Of a DNA stretch of 64,000 bases, positions 8,151-18,448 are shown in pieces (position 1 is the first letter of the stretch; every line of letters starts with the position of its first letter). The stretch is from an uncultured Sphingomonas sp. Lineage in GTDB: Bacteria > Pseudomonadota > Alphaproteobacteria > Sphingomonadales > Sphingomonadaceae. The position numbers and the translations under genes were made by a program. The stretch is from NCBI RefSeq assembly GCF_913776855.1, contig NZ_CAJYQD010000014.1:1-64000 (forward strand), given 5' to 3'. The notes below the pieces were generated by a model. That model ran no database searches. It was given only the letters and a program-made list of their open reading frames with translations, and was not told the origin of the DNA.

Positions 8151-9937
8151 TCCGATCCCTGCTCCTCGCCCTGACCCTGGGCGCCAGCGCGCTGCCCGTT
8201 GCCGCAGCTGCGCAGGATTTCCGCGCGCGGGCGCCCGAGGACGAGGTGATTTACTTCGTCCTGCCCGACCGGTTCGAAAATGGCGACAAGGCGAACGACC
8301 GGGGCGGCATGACCGGCGACCGGCTGGTCACGGGCTTCGACCCGACGTCGAAGGGCTTTTATCATGGCGGCGACCTGAAAGGGCTGACCGCGCGGTTGCC
8401 CTATATCCAGTCGCTGGGCGCGACCGCGATCTGGGTCGGGCCGATCTTCAAGAACAAGGCGGTGCAGGGCGCGCCGGGCAGCGAGTCGGCCGGCTATCAT
8501 GGCTATTGGGTGACCGACTTCACCCAGGTCGATCCGCATCTGGGCACCAATGCCGAGTTCAAGGCGCTGGTCGATGCCGCCCATGCGCGTGGGCTGAAGG
8601 TCTATATGGACATCATCGCCAACCACACCGCCGACGTCATCCAGTATCGCGAATGCGTGGGGAAGGGCGCGTGCGTCTATCGCAGCCGCGCCGATTACCC
8701 CTATGCCGCAAAGGGCAAGAATCGGGGCTTTGCCGGGGACGGGGTTCAGACAGCGGAGAATTTTGCGAAGCTGACCGATCCGTCTTTTGCCTATACCCCG
8801 TTCGTGCCGGCGGCGGAGCGGTCGGTGAAGGTGCCGGCATGGCTGAACGACCCGATCTATTACCATAATCGGGGTAACACGACGTTCAGCAACGAAAGTT
8901 CGCAGATGGGCGATTTCGTCGGGCTGGACGATCTGATGACCGAGAACCCGCGCGTGGTGGCGGGGATGATCGACATCTTCGGTGGCTGGATCGACCGGTT
9001 CGGGATCGATGGCTATCGCATCGATACCGCGCGCCATGTGAACCCGGAATTCTGGGCAGCGTTTGTGCCCGCCATGCAGGCGCGGGCGAAGGCAAGGGGC
9101 ATTCCCAATTTCCACGTCTTCGGCGAAGTCGCGCTGTCGTCGCTCGATGCCGGAGGCCTTGCCGCATGGACCAAGACGGGCAAGTTCCCAGCCGTCCTCG
9201 ACTTCTCGTTCCGCGAGGCGGTGTTGCAGAGCGTGGCGGGTGCCAAGGGCACCGACGTGTTCGAAACGGTTTTCGACGGCGATGTCCTGTATGCGAATGG
9301 CGAGGTGACGGCGCGGCAGTTGCCGACCTTTACCGGCAATCACGATAATGGCCGCTTCGCCTTCTATCTGCGCCAGGCGCGGCCGCAGGCGAGCGACGCC
9401 GAAATCCTGTCGCGCGTGATGCTGTCGAATGCGATGCTGCTGACCCTGCGCGGCGTCCCGACCATCTATTCGGGCGACGAACAGGGCTTTGCCGGCGACG
9501 GCAACGATCAGGACGCGCGCGAAGACATGTTCGCGTCGCAGGTCGCATCGTACAACGACAACAAGCTGGTCGGCACCACCGCCACCACCGCGACCGCGAA
9601 CTTCACGCCGACGCATCCGCTGTACCGGCAGATCGCCGAACTGGCGAAGCTGCGCACCGCCACCCCCGCACTGACCCGTGGCCGGCAGGTGCTGCGCGCG
9701 CGGGAGGAGAAGCCCGGGTTGCTGGCGATTTCGCGGTTCGATCCGACCAGCAATGCCGAAGTCCTGTTGCTGTTCAACACCGCCGATGCGCCGATCACCC
9801 GCAACGTGCAGGTCGATACCGCGTCGACCCGGTTCAAGGCGATGACCGGCCGCTGCGGCACCGTGACCGCGCCGGGCGCGATCCGCGTCGACCTTCCCGC
9901 TTTTGGCTATGCGGTTTGTGCCGCGGAGACCCGATAA
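8147..9937 (+). CDS. Exported alpha-amylase/cyclomaltodextrinase-like GH13 enzyme
   Basis: This 596-residue GH13 glycosidase has a signal peptide (MIRSLLLALTLGASALPVAAAAQ) and so probably acts in the periplasm. The catalytic triad is visible: nucleophile Asp293 in GYRIDTARH, acid/base Glu327 in VFGEVA, and Asp400 in FTGNHDNGRF. The N-terminal VIYFVLPDRFENGD and the calcium-site-like ADVIQYRECVG region fit the bacterial amylase/SusG-type group. The GTG at 8147 is chosen because it overlaps the halogenase stop and opens directly into the signal peptide. It probably cuts maltodextrins that the TBDR has brought in. Its stop overlaps the next gene (TAATG). Confidence 0.86.
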   Translation: MIRSLLLALTLGASALPVAAAAQDFRARAPEDEVIYFVLPDRFENGDKANDRGGMTGDRLVTGFDPTSKGFYHGGDLKGLTARLPYIQSLGATAIWVGPIFKNKAVQGAPGSESAGYHGYWVTDFTQVDPHLGTNAEFKALVDAAHARGLKVYMDIIANHTADVIQYRECVGKGACVYRSRADYPYAAKGKNRGFAGDGVQTAENFAKLTDPSFAYTPFVPAAERSVKVPAWLNDPIYYHNRGNTTFSNESSQMGDFVGLDDLMTENPRVVAGMIDIFGGWIDRFGIDGYRIDTARHVNPEFWAAFVPAMQARAKARGIPNFHVFGEVALSSLDAGGLAAWTKTGKFPAVLDFSFREAVLQSVAGAKGTDVFETVFDGDVLYANGEVTARQLPTFTGNHDNGRFAFYLRQARPQASDAEILSRVMLSNAMLLTLRGVPTIYSGDEQGFAGDGNDQDAREDMFASQVASYNDNKLVGTTATTATANFTPTHPLYRQIAELAKLRTATPALTRGRQVLRAREEKPGLLAISRFDPTSNAEVLLLFNTADAPITRNVQVDTASTRFKAMTGRCGTVTAPGAIRVDLPAFGYAVCAAETR

Positions 9938-11559
9938 TGACCGAAGCAGCCGTCCGGGCGATCGCCCCCGAACCCGCCGCCGCCCGCCCATGGTGGCATG
10001 GTGCGACCATCTACCAGATCTATCCACGCAGCTTCGCCGACAGCAACGGCGACGGGATCGGCGACCTGCCCGGCATCACCGCACACCTCGATTACGTCGC
10101 GGCGCTGGGGGTGGACGCGATCTGGCTGTCGCCGTTCTTCACATCACCGATGAAGGACTTCGGCTATGACGTTGCAGATTACTGCGATGTCGACCCGATC
10201 TTCGGCACGCTCTCCGATTTCGACGCGCTGATCGCCAAGGCGCACGCGCTAGGCCTGCGCATCATCATCGATCAGGTCTGGTCGCACACCAGCGACGAAC
10301 ATCCGTGGTTCGTGGAGAGCCGGTCGAGCCGCACCAATCCCAAGGCGGACTGGTATGTCTGGGCCGATGCAAAGGCGGATGGTTCGCCGCCCAGCAACTG
10401 GCAGTCGGTATTTGGCGGCCCGGCATGGACATGGGATGCGCGCCGCGGGCAATATTATCTGCACAATTTCCTGAAGGAACAGCCGCAGCTGCACGGGCAT
10501 AACCCGGATTTGCAGGAAGCGCTGCTCAATACCGCGCGCTTCTGGCTCGACCGCGGTGTCGACGGGTTCCGCCTCGACGCGATCAACTTCGCGATGCACG
10601 ACCCCGAGCTGCGGGACAATCCGCCGATGCCGAGCAACGGCAAGACGCGGACCCGCCCGTTCGATTTCCAGCGCAAACTCTATAACCAGGGACATCCGGA
10701 CATCCCGGCGTTCCTCGAACGGGTCCGTGCGCTGCTCGACAGCTACGGCGACCGCTTCACCGTCGCCGAGATCGGCGGCGACGATGCGACGCGGGAGATG
10801 AAGCTGTTCTGCGAGGGCGACCGCCGGCTCAACACCGCGTACGGCTTCGACTTCCTCTATGCTCCCGAACTGTCGCCGCGAACCTTGCGCGATGCGTTCG
10901 ACACCTGGGGCGAGGATGCGCCGTGGCCGAGCTGGGCGTTCGAGAACCATGACGCGCCGCGCGCCGTCTCGCGCTGGCTGACCGATCCCGCCCATGCCGA
11001 TGCGTTCGGGCGGATCAAGATGCTGCTGCTCGCCTGCCTGCGCGGCAATATCTTCCTCTATAATGGCGAGGAACTGGGCCTGCCGCAGGTCGATATCGCG
11101 TTCGAGGATTTGCAGGACCCCGAAGCGATCGCCAACTGGCCGCTCACCCTGTCGCGCGACGGTGCGCGAACGCCGATGCCGTGGGCGGCCGATGCCGACA
11201 ATCTGGGCTTCGGCGCGGGCAAGCCGTGGCTGCCGGCGGGCGAGGCGCACCGTACGCTGGCGGTGGACCGGCAGGCGGATGACCGCGCTTCGCTGCTCAA
11301 TTTTACCCGCCACGTCATTGCATTGCGCAACGCCCATCCGGCGCTGCGGTCGGGCGGCATGACCATCGTCGAGGCATCGGACGCGATCTTCGCGTTCGAG
11401 CGCGAACTGGACGGGCAACGGCTGCTGTGCGTGTTCAATCTGTCCAACGCCGCCGCGACCTTTGCCGGCGGCGAGGGTGCGCGCGCAATCGAAACCATCG
11501 GTGATGTGGACGGGGACCGGTTCGGCCCGTTCGCGGCGCGGGTCGCGCTTCGCGATTGA
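9937..11559 (+). CDS. Cytoplasmic alpha-glucosidase/oligo-1,6-glucosidase (GH13)
   Basis: This 540-residue GH13 enzyme lacks a signal peptide. It opens with WWHGATIYQIYPRSFADSNGDGIGDLPGI, typical of the alpha-glucosidase, oligo-1,6-glucosidase and trehalulose-synthase branch. The catalytic residues are Asp214 (GFRLDAINF), Glu278 (FTVAEIGG) and Asp339 (FENHDAPRA). It probably releases glucose from short alpha-glucosides imported by the nearby MFS carrier. The start overlaps the stop of the exported amylase, so the two are translationally coupled. Linkage preference (1,4 or 1,6) cannot be settled from the motifs alone. Confidence 0.88.
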   Translation: MTEAAVRAIAPEPAAARPWWHGATIYQIYPRSFADSNGDGIGDLPGITAHLDYVAALGVDAIWLSPFFTSPMKDFGYDVADYCDVDPIFGTLSDFDALIAKAHALGLRIIIDQVWSHTSDEHPWFVESRSSRTNPKADWYVWADAKADGSPPSNWQSVFGGPAWTWDARRGQYYLHNFLKEQPQLHGHNPDLQEALLNTARFWLDRGVDGFRLDAINFAMHDPELRDNPPMPSNGKTRTRPFDFQRKLYNQGHPDIPAFLERVRALLDSYGDRFTVAEIGGDDATREMKLFCEGDRRLNTAYGFDFLYAPELSPRTLRDAFDTWGEDAPWPSWAFENHDAPRAVSRWLTDPAHADAFGRIKMLLLACLRGNIFLYNGEELGLPQVDIAFEDLQDPEAIANWPLTLSRDGARTPMPWAADADNLGFGAGKPWLPAGEAHRTLAVDRQADDRASLLNFTRHVIALRNAHPALRSGGMTIVEASDAIFAFERELDGQRLLCVFNLSNAAATFAGGEGARAIETIGDVDGDRFGPFAARVALRD

Positions 11560-11579
11560 AAAGATTTAGGGAGAAGGCG

Positions 11580-13628
11580 ATGAGGATGATGAAATGGACG
11601 CTGGCCCTGGCCGGCGTGACGGCTATGGCCTCGCCCGCCTTTGCGGAAGTCGTGGCGCGCGCGGCGTCGCCCGATGGCAAGCTGACGGTGGCGGTCAGCC
11701 TCGATAACGAAGGGCGGCCGAGCTATTCGATCGCCAAGGACGGCAGGGCCGTGCTGAACGACAGCAGGCTGGGCTTCATGTTCACCGACGCGCCCAAGAT
11801 CGAGCGCGGGCTGACGCTGGCAGGCACGAAGCGCGACCGCGCCGACACGACCTGGACCCAGCCGTTCGGCGAATGGAAGACGATCCGCGACAACCACACC
11901 GAACTGACGGTGACGTTCCGCGAGGCAAAGAACCTGAAGCGCGAAATGGCGGTCACGTTCCGCCTGTTCGACGACGGCGTAGGGTTCCGCTACACCCTGC
12001 CGAAGCAGGCCAATCTGACGACGGTGAACATCGCCGACGAACTGACCCAGTTCGCCTTTGCCGAACCCGGTACCGCATGGTGGAAGCCGGCGTTCGAATG
12101 GAACCGCGAGGAATATCTCTATAACAAGACCCCGCTGGATGCGGTCGGCACCGCGCAGACGGTGATGACGGTGAAGCTGGCCAGCGGCCGCCATGTCGCG
12201 ATCCATGAAGCGGCACTCAGCGATTATTCGGCGATGAACCTCGCCCGCGCCGAGGGGACGACATTCCGCGCCGTGCTGACGCCGGGTGCCGATGGCCCCA
12301 AGGTATCGCGCGCCGCCGGCTTCTCCACGCCGTGGCGGACCATCTCCATCGCCGACGATGCGCCGGGCCTGTACAATGCCAGCCGCATCGGGCTGAACCT
12401 GAACGAGCCGAACAAGCTGGGCGACACGTCGAGCTGGATACAGCCGGGCAAGTTCGTCGGCGTGTGGTGGAACATGATCAAGGGCGACTGGACCTGGGCG
12501 CGCGGGCCGAAGCACGGTGCCACCACCGCTAATGTCCGCCGCTACATCGATTTCGCCGCCGCCAATGGGATCGCCGGCGTGCTTGTCGAAGGGTGGAATG
12601 TCGGCTGGGACGGCGACTGGCTGGGCAACGGCAACGACATGAACTTCAGTCAGCCGACCGAGGATTTCGACGCGACGGCGCTGGCTGCGTACGCAAAGTC
12701 GAAGGGCGTGCGCCTGATCGGCCATCACGAGACCGGCGGTTCGGTCAGCCATTATGATGCCCAGCTCGACAGCGCGTTCAAATGGGCGGCGGACCATGGT
12801 GAGCGGGTCGTGAAGACCGGCTATGTCACCGATGCCGGCCAGATCGAGCGGGTCGATGCCGACGGGTCGAAGCATCGCGAATGGCATGAGGGTCAGTGGA
12901 TGGTGAACCATCACCAGCGCGTCCTGAACGCCGCGGCCCGCTACAAGGTGTCGATCGACAGCCACGAACCGGTCAAGGATACCGGGCTACGTCGCACCTA
13001 TCCCAACTGGCTGAGCCGCGAAGGCGGTCGCGGTATGGAATACAACGCGTGGGAGGGGGGCAAGAACCCGCCCGAGCATGAGGCCAATATGGTCTTCACC
13101 CAGTTTCTGGGCGGGCCGATGGACTTCACGCCGGGTGTGCTGAGCCTGACCGGGAGCAACGGCAGTGCGATCAAATCGACCATTGCCAAGCAGCTGGCGC
13201 TGTACGTCGCGCTGTATTCGCCGGTCGTCATGGCCGCCGATACACCGGAGAATTATGCGCGCTATCCCGCCGCCTTCAAGTTCATCCGCGACGTGCCGAC
13301 CGACTGGTCCGACACGCGCGTGCTGAACGGCGAGGTCGGCGACTATGCGACGATCGCGCGCAAGGCGGCGGGCAGCAACGACTGGTTCCTGGGCGCGATC
13401 GGCGACGAGGAGGCGCGCAGCAGCACGGTGAAGCTCGACTTCCTCGACGCCGGCAAGACCTATACCGCCGAAATCTATCGCGATGGCCCCGGCGCAGACT
13501 ATCGTACCGATGCCCGCCATTCGATCACCATCGAACAGCGGCAGGTGACGAAGGGCGACACGCTGACGATCGCGCTGGCCCCCGGTGGTGGCGAGGCGAT
13601 CCGTTTCGTGGCACCGAAGAAGCGATAA
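11580..13628 (+). CDS. Exported GH97 alpha-glucosidase (SusB-like)
   Basis: This 682-residue GH97 enzyme has a signal peptide ending near SPAFA. Family landmarks include FRYTLP, GVLVEGWNVGWDG, IGHHETGG, DSHEPVKDTGLRRTYPNW and GRGMEYNAW. Glu463 (in DSHEP) and Glu487 (in GMEYN) are 24 residues apart, the same spacing as the catalytic Glu508 and Glu532 of Bacteroides SusB, which suggests the inverting alpha-glucosidase type. The ATG at 11580 follows AGGGAGAAGG; the upstream TTG at 11556 overlaps the previous gene and lacks a site. It probably trims maltooligosaccharides to glucose in the periplasm. The retaining alpha-galactosidase branch of GH97 is less likely. Confidence 0.88.
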   Translation: MRMMKWTLALAGVTAMASPAFAEVVARAASPDGKLTVAVSLDNEGRPSYSIAKDGRAVLNDSRLGFMFTDAPKIERGLTLAGTKRDRADTTWTQPFGEWKTIRDNHTELTVTFREAKNLKREMAVTFRLFDDGVGFRYTLPKQANLTTVNIADELTQFAFAEPGTAWWKPAFEWNREEYLYNKTPLDAVGTAQTVMTVKLASGRHVAIHEAALSDYSAMNLARAEGTTFRAVLTPGADGPKVSRAAGFSTPWRTISIADDAPGLYNASRIGLNLNEPNKLGDTSSWIQPGKFVGVWWNMIKGDWTWARGPKHGATTANVRRYIDFAAANGIAGVLVEGWNVGWDGDWLGNGNDMNFSQPTEDFDATALAAYAKSKGVRLIGHHETGGSVSHYDAQLDSAFKWAADHGERVVKTGYVTDAGQIERVDADGSKHREWHEGQWMVNHHQRVLNAAARYKVSIDSHEPVKDTGLRRTYPNWLSREGGRGMEYNAWEGGKNPPEHEANMVFTQFLGGPMDFTPGVLSLTGSNGSAIKSTIAKQLALYVALYSPVVMAADTPENYARYPAAFKFIRDVPTDWSDTRVLNGEVGDYATIARKAAGSNDWFLGAIGDEEARSSTVKLDFLDAGKTYTAEIYRDGPGADYRTDARHSITIEQRQVTKGDTLTIALAPGGGEAIRFVAPKKR

Positions 13629-13631
13629 ACG

Positions 13632-13769
13632 ATCCTCCCCGGCACGGGGAGGGGGACCGCCGCTGAAAGCGGTGGTGGAGGGGGGTGGCCCCGCAACGCT
13701 ACGGTGGCGGGTGGGCGACCCCCCTCCACCGTCCTGCGGACGGTCCCCCTCCCCGTGAACGGGGAGGAT
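13632..13769. repeat. Large imperfect palindromic repeat between the GH97 and MFS genes
   Basis: This is an approximately 138-bp inverted repeat. The outer arm ATCCTCCCC at 13632 is mirrored by GGGGAGGAT at 13761-13769. The inner CGGTCCCCCTCCCCG near the right end pairs with its complement on the left, and GGTGGTGGAGGGGGGT pairs with ACCCCCCTCCACC around a small centre. The composition and layout match dispersed palindromic elements common in sphingomonad intergenic regions. The right end supplies the ribosome-binding site of the MFS gene. A short solo relative is at 18449-18469. Confidence 0.75.
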
Positions 13770-13771
13770 TT

Positions 13772-15277
13772 ATGACGACCAACACCCGCCCGACGCTCGG
13801 CTTTGCCCAGCTCTGGAACATCTCGTTCGGCTTTTTCGGCATCCAGATCGGCTTCGCGCTGCAGAACGCCAACGCCAGCCGTATCTTTCAGTCGCTGGGT
13901 ACGCCGATCGATCAACTGGGGCTGATGTGGATCGCGGCGCCACTGACCGGGCTGCTGGTCCAGCCGCTGATCGGCCATTATTCCGACCGCACCTGGGGGC
14001 GGCTGGGGCGCAGGCGGCCCTATTTCCTGGTGGGTGCTATCCTGTGTACCTGCGCGCTGTTCTTCATGCCCAATTCGCCGGGCATTCTGGCGGCGGCGAT
14101 GACGCTGTGGATACTCGATGCGTCGCTGAACGTGTCGATGGAGCCGTTCCGCGCGTTCGTCGGCGACATGCTCAGCCCCCGACAGCGACCGGCGGGCTAT
14201 GCGTTCCAGACCTGGTTCATCGGGGCCGGCGCGGTCGTCGCGAGTATCGCACCATATGTGCTGGAGAATGTCTTCGGCGTCAGCAATACCGCGCCGGCCG
14301 GCCAGGTGCCCGATGCGGTGCGCTATGGCTTCTACTTCGGCGGGGTCATGCTGCTGGCGGCGGTGTTGTGGACCGTGCTGACCGTGCGCGAATACAGCCC
14401 GGCGCAGCTGGCAGCGTTCGGGGAGGAGGCTGAGGAGCCGGTCGACACCGCTCCGCCAGTCATTCCGGCACGCGGCCCATTCTGGATCGTTGGTGGCGTG
14501 ATTGTTGCCGGGCTGATCGCGTGGGCGGAGGCAAGCGGCGCGCTGGAAAGCGGGCGAGAGGCTTATTTCGTTGCGGCCGGCATCGCGCTCTACGGCATGG
14601 CGCAGATGGCGTCTGCGGCGCTGGTCCGGGCAGGGCGCGGCGACAACGTTCTGAGCCATATCATCGGTGACCTTGCCACCATGCCCGACACGATGCGGCG
14701 GCTGGCGTTGGTACAGTTCTTCACCTGGGGCGCGCTGATCATCATGTGGGTCTATACCACGCCGGTCATCGCGCAGCAGGTATGGGGGACGGTCGATCCG
14801 GTGTCGGACGGCTATAACCAGGCGGGTAGCTGGGTCGGCGTCCTGTTCGCGATCTATTCGGGGGTGGCGGCGGTCGCGGCGTTCGCCCTGCCGCTGCTCG
14901 CACGCGCGATCGGTGCAGCGCGGACGCATCTGCTGTGCCTGCTGATCGGTGCGGCGGCGTATATCGGCATTTACCTGACCCATGACCGGCTGGGCATGAT
15001 CGTGCCGATGATCGGCATCGGCATCGTGTGGGCGTCGGTACTGACCATGCCCTATGTGCTGCTCGCCAACGCACTGCCGCAGCGCAAGCTGGGCGTGTAT
15101 ATGGGTATATTCAATTTCTTCATCGTCCTGCCGCAACTGATCGTCGCGACGGTGATGGGCGGGGTCATCAAGACGTGGTTCCCGACCCAGCCGGCCTATA
15201 CCATGCTGGTCGCGGCGAGCGTGATGGTGCTGGCGGCGGTGGCGATGCTGCGGGTCCGGGAACCTATCGCAGCGTGA
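13772..15277 (+). CDS. MFS sugar transporter, probable maltose/glucoside importer
   Basis: This 501-residue inner-membrane carrier has about 12 hydrophobic segments. It begins PTLGFAQLWNISFGFFGIQIGFALQNANASRIF, and the MFS loop motif is present in GHYSDRTWGRLGRRRPYFLVG. Both are typical of the sucrose/maltose-type proton-coupled carriers found in TBDR sugar loci. The ATG at 13772 follows GGGGAGGA four bases upstream, which is the end of the palindromic repeat. It is the last gene of the maltodextrin cluster, and its last 14 bases overlap the 3' end of the convergent glgX. The substrate is inferred from neighbouring alpha-glucosidases. Confidence 0.87.
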   Translation: MTTNTRPTLGFAQLWNISFGFFGIQIGFALQNANASRIFQSLGTPIDQLGLMWIAAPLTGLLVQPLIGHYSDRTWGRLGRRRPYFLVGAILCTCALFFMPNSPGILAAAMTLWILDASLNVSMEPFRAFVGDMLSPRQRPAGYAFQTWFIGAGAVVASIAPYVLENVFGVSNTAPAGQVPDAVRYGFYFGGVMLLAAVLWTVLTVREYSPAQLAAFGEEAEEPVDTAPPVIPARGPFWIVGGVIVAGLIAWAEASGALESGREAYFVAAGIALYGMAQMASAALVRAGRGDNVLSHIIGDLATMPDTMRRLALVQFFTWGALIIMWVYTTPVIAQQVWGTVDPVSDGYNQAGSWVGVLFAIYSGVAAVAAFALPLLARAIGAARTHLLCLLIGAAAYIGIYLTHDRLGMIVPMIGIGIVWASVLTMPYVLLANALPQRKLGVYMGIFNFFIVLPQLIVATVMGGVIKTWFPTQPAYTMLVAASVMVLAAVAMLRVREPIAA

Positions 15278-17033
15278 CCGACCGGGCGGGGCGGTCCACC
15301 CGGATCGTCGCGCCCGGCAGCAGCAGTTCGAAACCGGGGCATTCGGGCGCTTCCCATCGCTGTGCCGTCATCGGGCTGCCGTCGAGTGCCCGCCAGGTCG
15401 CTTGGTCCGGTACGTCGGTATCGAACACTGCAGGGCGCTCGCGGCGCCACGCGGCAAGGGCGGCGACATGCGCCTCCAAAGCGAGGTCGCGCGCGGCCCA
15501 ATCGACCCAGCCGATGGCGTTGTCCTGCGCATAGGCGTTGTTGTTGCCGCGCTGCGACCGGCCGAATTCGTCGCCTGCCGTCAGCTGGATATAGCCGCGC
15601 GTCGCGAACAACGTGGCGAGCAGCGCGCGCAGGTCAGCGGCGCGCGCGGCGATGATGGCGGGGTCGTCGCTCGGCCCCTCGATCCCGTGGTTCCATGACA
15701 GATTGTCGCCATGCCCATCGCGATTCTCCTCGCCATTGGCATGATTGTGGCGATCAACGTGCGACACGAGGTCGGCGAGGGTGAAGCCGTCGTGCGCTGC
15801 CAGAAAGTTCACGCTGCGGGTGACCGGACCGAACACATCCGCCGATCCCATCAGCCGCGTCGCAAGCGTTCCGACGCCGCCGTCCCCGCGCCAGAACCGG
15901 CGAACATCGTCGCGGTAGCGGTCGTTCCATTCCAGCCAGTCGGGCGGGAAACTGCCCAGTTGATAGCCGCCGGGACCGATGTCCCACGGCTCGGCGATCA
16001 TCACCTTGTGCCGTAGCAGCGGGTCGGCGGCGATGGCGGCAAAGATCGGGGCGTGGCGGTCGAAACCGGGCGAGCGGGCGATCACCGGCGCCAGGTCGAA
16101 GCGGAATCCGTCGACACCCAGTCCTGCGAAATGGCGCAGCGACGCCAGAATCAGGTCGCGCACCCCGGCATCGCCCGCGTCCAGCGTATTGCCGGTGCCG
16201 GTGTCGTTGATCAGGGCGCCGTCGGGACCATGGGCATATGATCGATCGTCCAGCCCGCGCAGCGACAGGATCGGGCCATCGCGGTCGCTTTCGCCGCTAT
16301 GGTTGAACACCAGGTCTAAAACGACGCCTATCCCGGCGGCGTGCAGCGCGGCGACGGTATCGCGCAGCTCCGCAACGCCGCCGGGCGCAAGGCCCGGATC
16401 GATCGCCATCGGCACGACCGGATTATAGCCCCAGGCATTGCGCAGGCCGAGCGGCGGCAAATGGCGTTCGTCGATCCATGCGACGATCGGCATCAGTTCG
16501 ATCGTACCGACGCCAATCTTCTGGAGATGTGCGATAACCGAAGGATGGGCGAGGGCCGCAATCGTTCCGCGCTGCGCCGCCGGTACGTCGGGATGCAGCA
16601 TCGTATAGGCGCGGACGTTGAGTTCGTAGATCGGCCGGGCCGGATCGACCAGCGGTCGCTCCACCGGGGCCGGAGCGGCCAGCGCCGGCACGATGGCACG
16701 AGGAACGATCGTGGCGGTGTCCGCGCCGAATGTCGACATGATCGGATCATAGGCGAAACGGCGGTCGAGTTCGACGGCATAGGGATCGACCAGCAGCTTC
16801 GCAGGATCGAACCAGCGGCCGAAATCGGGTGCCCATTCCCCCTCGGTGCGATAGCCATAGCATTGCCCCGGCCCGACGCCCGCGACCTCTGCGACGAACC
16901 AGTCGCCGGCGCGCGTCATCGCCACGCGGCGTTCGGCATCGCCGTCGAACAGGCACAGCCAGACGGCAGCCGCGTCCCGCGCACGGACCGCGAAGCGTGT
17001 GCCGCCGGGAATCGCACAGGCGCCCGGCGTCAT
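15264..17033 (-). CDS. glgX: Glycogen debranching enzyme GlgX
   Basis: This 589-residue GH13 isoamylase-type enzyme hydrolyses alpha-1,6 branches of phosphorylase-limit glycogen. An N-terminal CBM48-like domain ([21 protein letters not shown]) is followed by the catalytic barrel, with the nucleophile in GFRFDLAPV, acid/base Glu in [14 protein letters not shown], and Asp in [27 protein letters not shown] near the C terminus is typical of GlgX. It is shorter than Escherichia coli GlgX (about 657 residues) because of a reduced C-terminal region. Its start overlaps the glgA stop (ATGA), and it is the last gene of the glg operon. Confidence 0.93.
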   Translation of the reverse strand: MTPGACAIPGGTRFAVRARDAAAVWLCLFDGDAERRVAMTRAGDWFVAEVAGVGPGQCYGYRTEGEWAPDFGRWFDPAKLLVDPYAVELDRRFAYDPIMSTFGADTATIVPRAIVPALAAPAPVERPLVDPARPIYELNVRAYTMLHPDVPAAQRGTIAALAHPSVIAHLQKIGVGTIELMPIVAWIDERHLPPLGLRNAWGYNPVVPMAIDPGLAPGGVAELRDTVAALHAAGIGVVLDLVFNHSGESDRDGPILSLRGLDDRSYAHGPDGALINDTGTGNTLDAGDAGVRDLILASLRHFAGLGVDGFRFDLAPVIARSPGFDRHAPIFAAIAADPLLRHKVMIAEPWDIGPGGYQLGSFPPDWLEWNDRYRDDVRRFWRGDGGVGTLATRLMGSADVFGPVTRSVNFLAAHDGFTLADLVSHVDRHNHANGEENRDGHGDNLSWNHGIEGPSDDPAIIAARAADLRALLATLFATRGYIQLTAGDEFGRSQRGNNNAYAQDNAIGWVDWAARDLALEAHVAALAAWRRERPAVFDTDVPDQATWRALDGSPMTAQRWEAPECPGFELLLPGATIRVDRPARSVTLR

Positions 17034-18445
17034 GCGGCAAGAAGGCTCCGATAAAGGTCGGCGTACCGCGCGCCGCTACGCGTCCATGAAAAATCGGCGC
17101 GCATTCCCTGTTTTTGCAGGGTCGTCCAGCAATCGGGCCGGGCATGGAGCGCTATCGTCCGCCGCAACGCCTGCGACAGGCCGTCCGGGGTGACCGCCGC
17201 GAACTGTACCCCGGTCGCGACGCCTGCCGCCACCGCCGCTTCGTTCGCGTCGATTACCGTGTCGGCCAGCCCGCCGGTCCGCGCCACGACCGGCACGCAA
17301 CCATAAGCGAGGCCATATAGCTGCGTCAGGCCGCACGGTTCGAACCGCGACGGGATCAGGATCGCGTCGCCCCCCCCTTGCAAGAGATGCGAGAGCGCTT
17401 CGTCATAGCCGATCCGCACCCCGATCCGTCCGGGATGGCGATGGGCGGCGGCGACGAACGCCTGTTCGAGCGCGGCATCGCCCGAACCCAGCAGCGCGAG
17501 GCGCCCCCCCATCGCGACCAGCCCGTCCAGTTCGCCGGCCAGCACGTCCATGCCCTTTTGCCAGGTCAGCCGGCTGACGACGATGAAGATCGGGCCATCG
17601 TCGCGGTCGAGGCCGAACGCCGTTTCGACCGCGCGCTTGTTCGTGCGGCGGCGCGACAGGGTGCGCGCGGTATAGCGGGCGGGCAGGGCGGGGTCGGTTT
17701 CCGGCGACCAGATTACCGGGTCGATGCCGTTGACGATGCCCGACACCCGGTCGCGTCGTGCCTCGATCAGTCCCTCCAGCCCCATGCCGAATTCCCCGCG
17801 CCGGATTTCCTCGGCATAGCTGGGCGACACGGTGGTAATGGCACTGGCCGAAGCAAGACCAGCCTTCAGCAGCCCGACCCCGCCATAATATTCGATGCCG
17901 TCGAGCGAGAATGCCCCGTCCGGCAGGCCCAGCCCCGCGAACACCGCAGCATCATACCGGCCTTGGAAGGCGATATTGTGGATGGTCAGTACGCTGGGCA
18001 CCCGCGCACCGTCGTAGCGGAGATAGGCCGGGGCCATCGCCCCCTGCCAGTCATGGGCATGGACCAGATCATATTGCGCGGCCAGATCGGCAGCCGCCCG
18101 GCCGAGTGCCGCGAAGCGTCGCCAGTTGTCGTCCCAATCGCGGCCGGTCGGATCGGCATAGGGGCCACCGTCACGCATGAAGATGTCGGGTGCGTCGAGG
18201 ACGAGCAGCGAGTGCCCGTCGATCTTGCCGTCGAGCAAACGTGCGGTCGTACCAAGCAGGTCGTCCCAGCGGTGCAGAGGCTTGGCGCGGGCAAGCGACT
18301 TCACGACCGAGGGGTAGCCGGGCAGCAGCGTGGTCATCTCGATCCCGTGCGGAGCGAGTGCGGCGGGGAGGGCACCGACGACATCGGCGAGGCCGCCGGT
18401 CTTGACCAGCGGATAGGCTTCGGACGCGACCGAGAGGATGCGCAT
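17030..18445 (-). CDS. glgA: Glycogen synthase (ADP-glucose dependent, GT5)
   Basis: This 471-residue protein elongates alpha-1,4-glucan from ADP-glucose. The N-terminal ADP-glucose-binding motif [13 protein letters not shown] is at residues 17-29 (the KXGGL motif). Further family segments are [22 protein letters not shown], the [13 protein letters not shown] start of the second Rossmann domain, and [33 protein letters not shown] near the C terminus. The length is usual. GGAGG from a repeat arm at 18451-18455 lies five bases upstream of the ATG. The end overlaps glgX. Confidence 0.96.
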   Translation of the reverse strand: MRILSVASEAYPLVKTGGLADVVGALPAALAPHGIEMTTLLPGYPSVVKSLARAKPLHRWDDLLGTTARLLDGKIDGHSLLVLDAPDIFMRDGGPYADPTGRDWDDNWRRFAALGRAAADLAAQYDLVHAHDWQGAMAPAYLRYDGARVPSVLTIHNIAFQGRYDAAVFAGLGLPDGAFSLDGIEYYGGVGLLKAGLASASAITTVSPSYAEEIRRGEFGMGLEGLIEARRDRVSGIVNGIDPVIWSPETDPALPARYTARTLSRRRTNKRAVETAFGLDRDDGPIFIVVSRLTWQKGMDVLAGELDGLVAMGGRLALLGSGDAALEQAFVAAAHRHPGRIGVRIGYDEALSHLLQGGGDAILIPSRFEPCGLTQLYGLAYGCVPVVARTGGLADTVIDANEAAVAAGVATGVQFAAVTPDGLSQALRRTIALHARPDCWTTLQKQGMRADFSWTRSGARYADLYRSLLAA

Positions 18446-18448
18446 TAG

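Noticed and set aside
5319..10027. Very long open frames on the strand opposite to the halogenase and amylase genes
   Set aside because: They are rich in Arg, Gln and His, show no family motifs, and lie exactly antisense to well-supported genes. This is typical of high-GC coding DNA.
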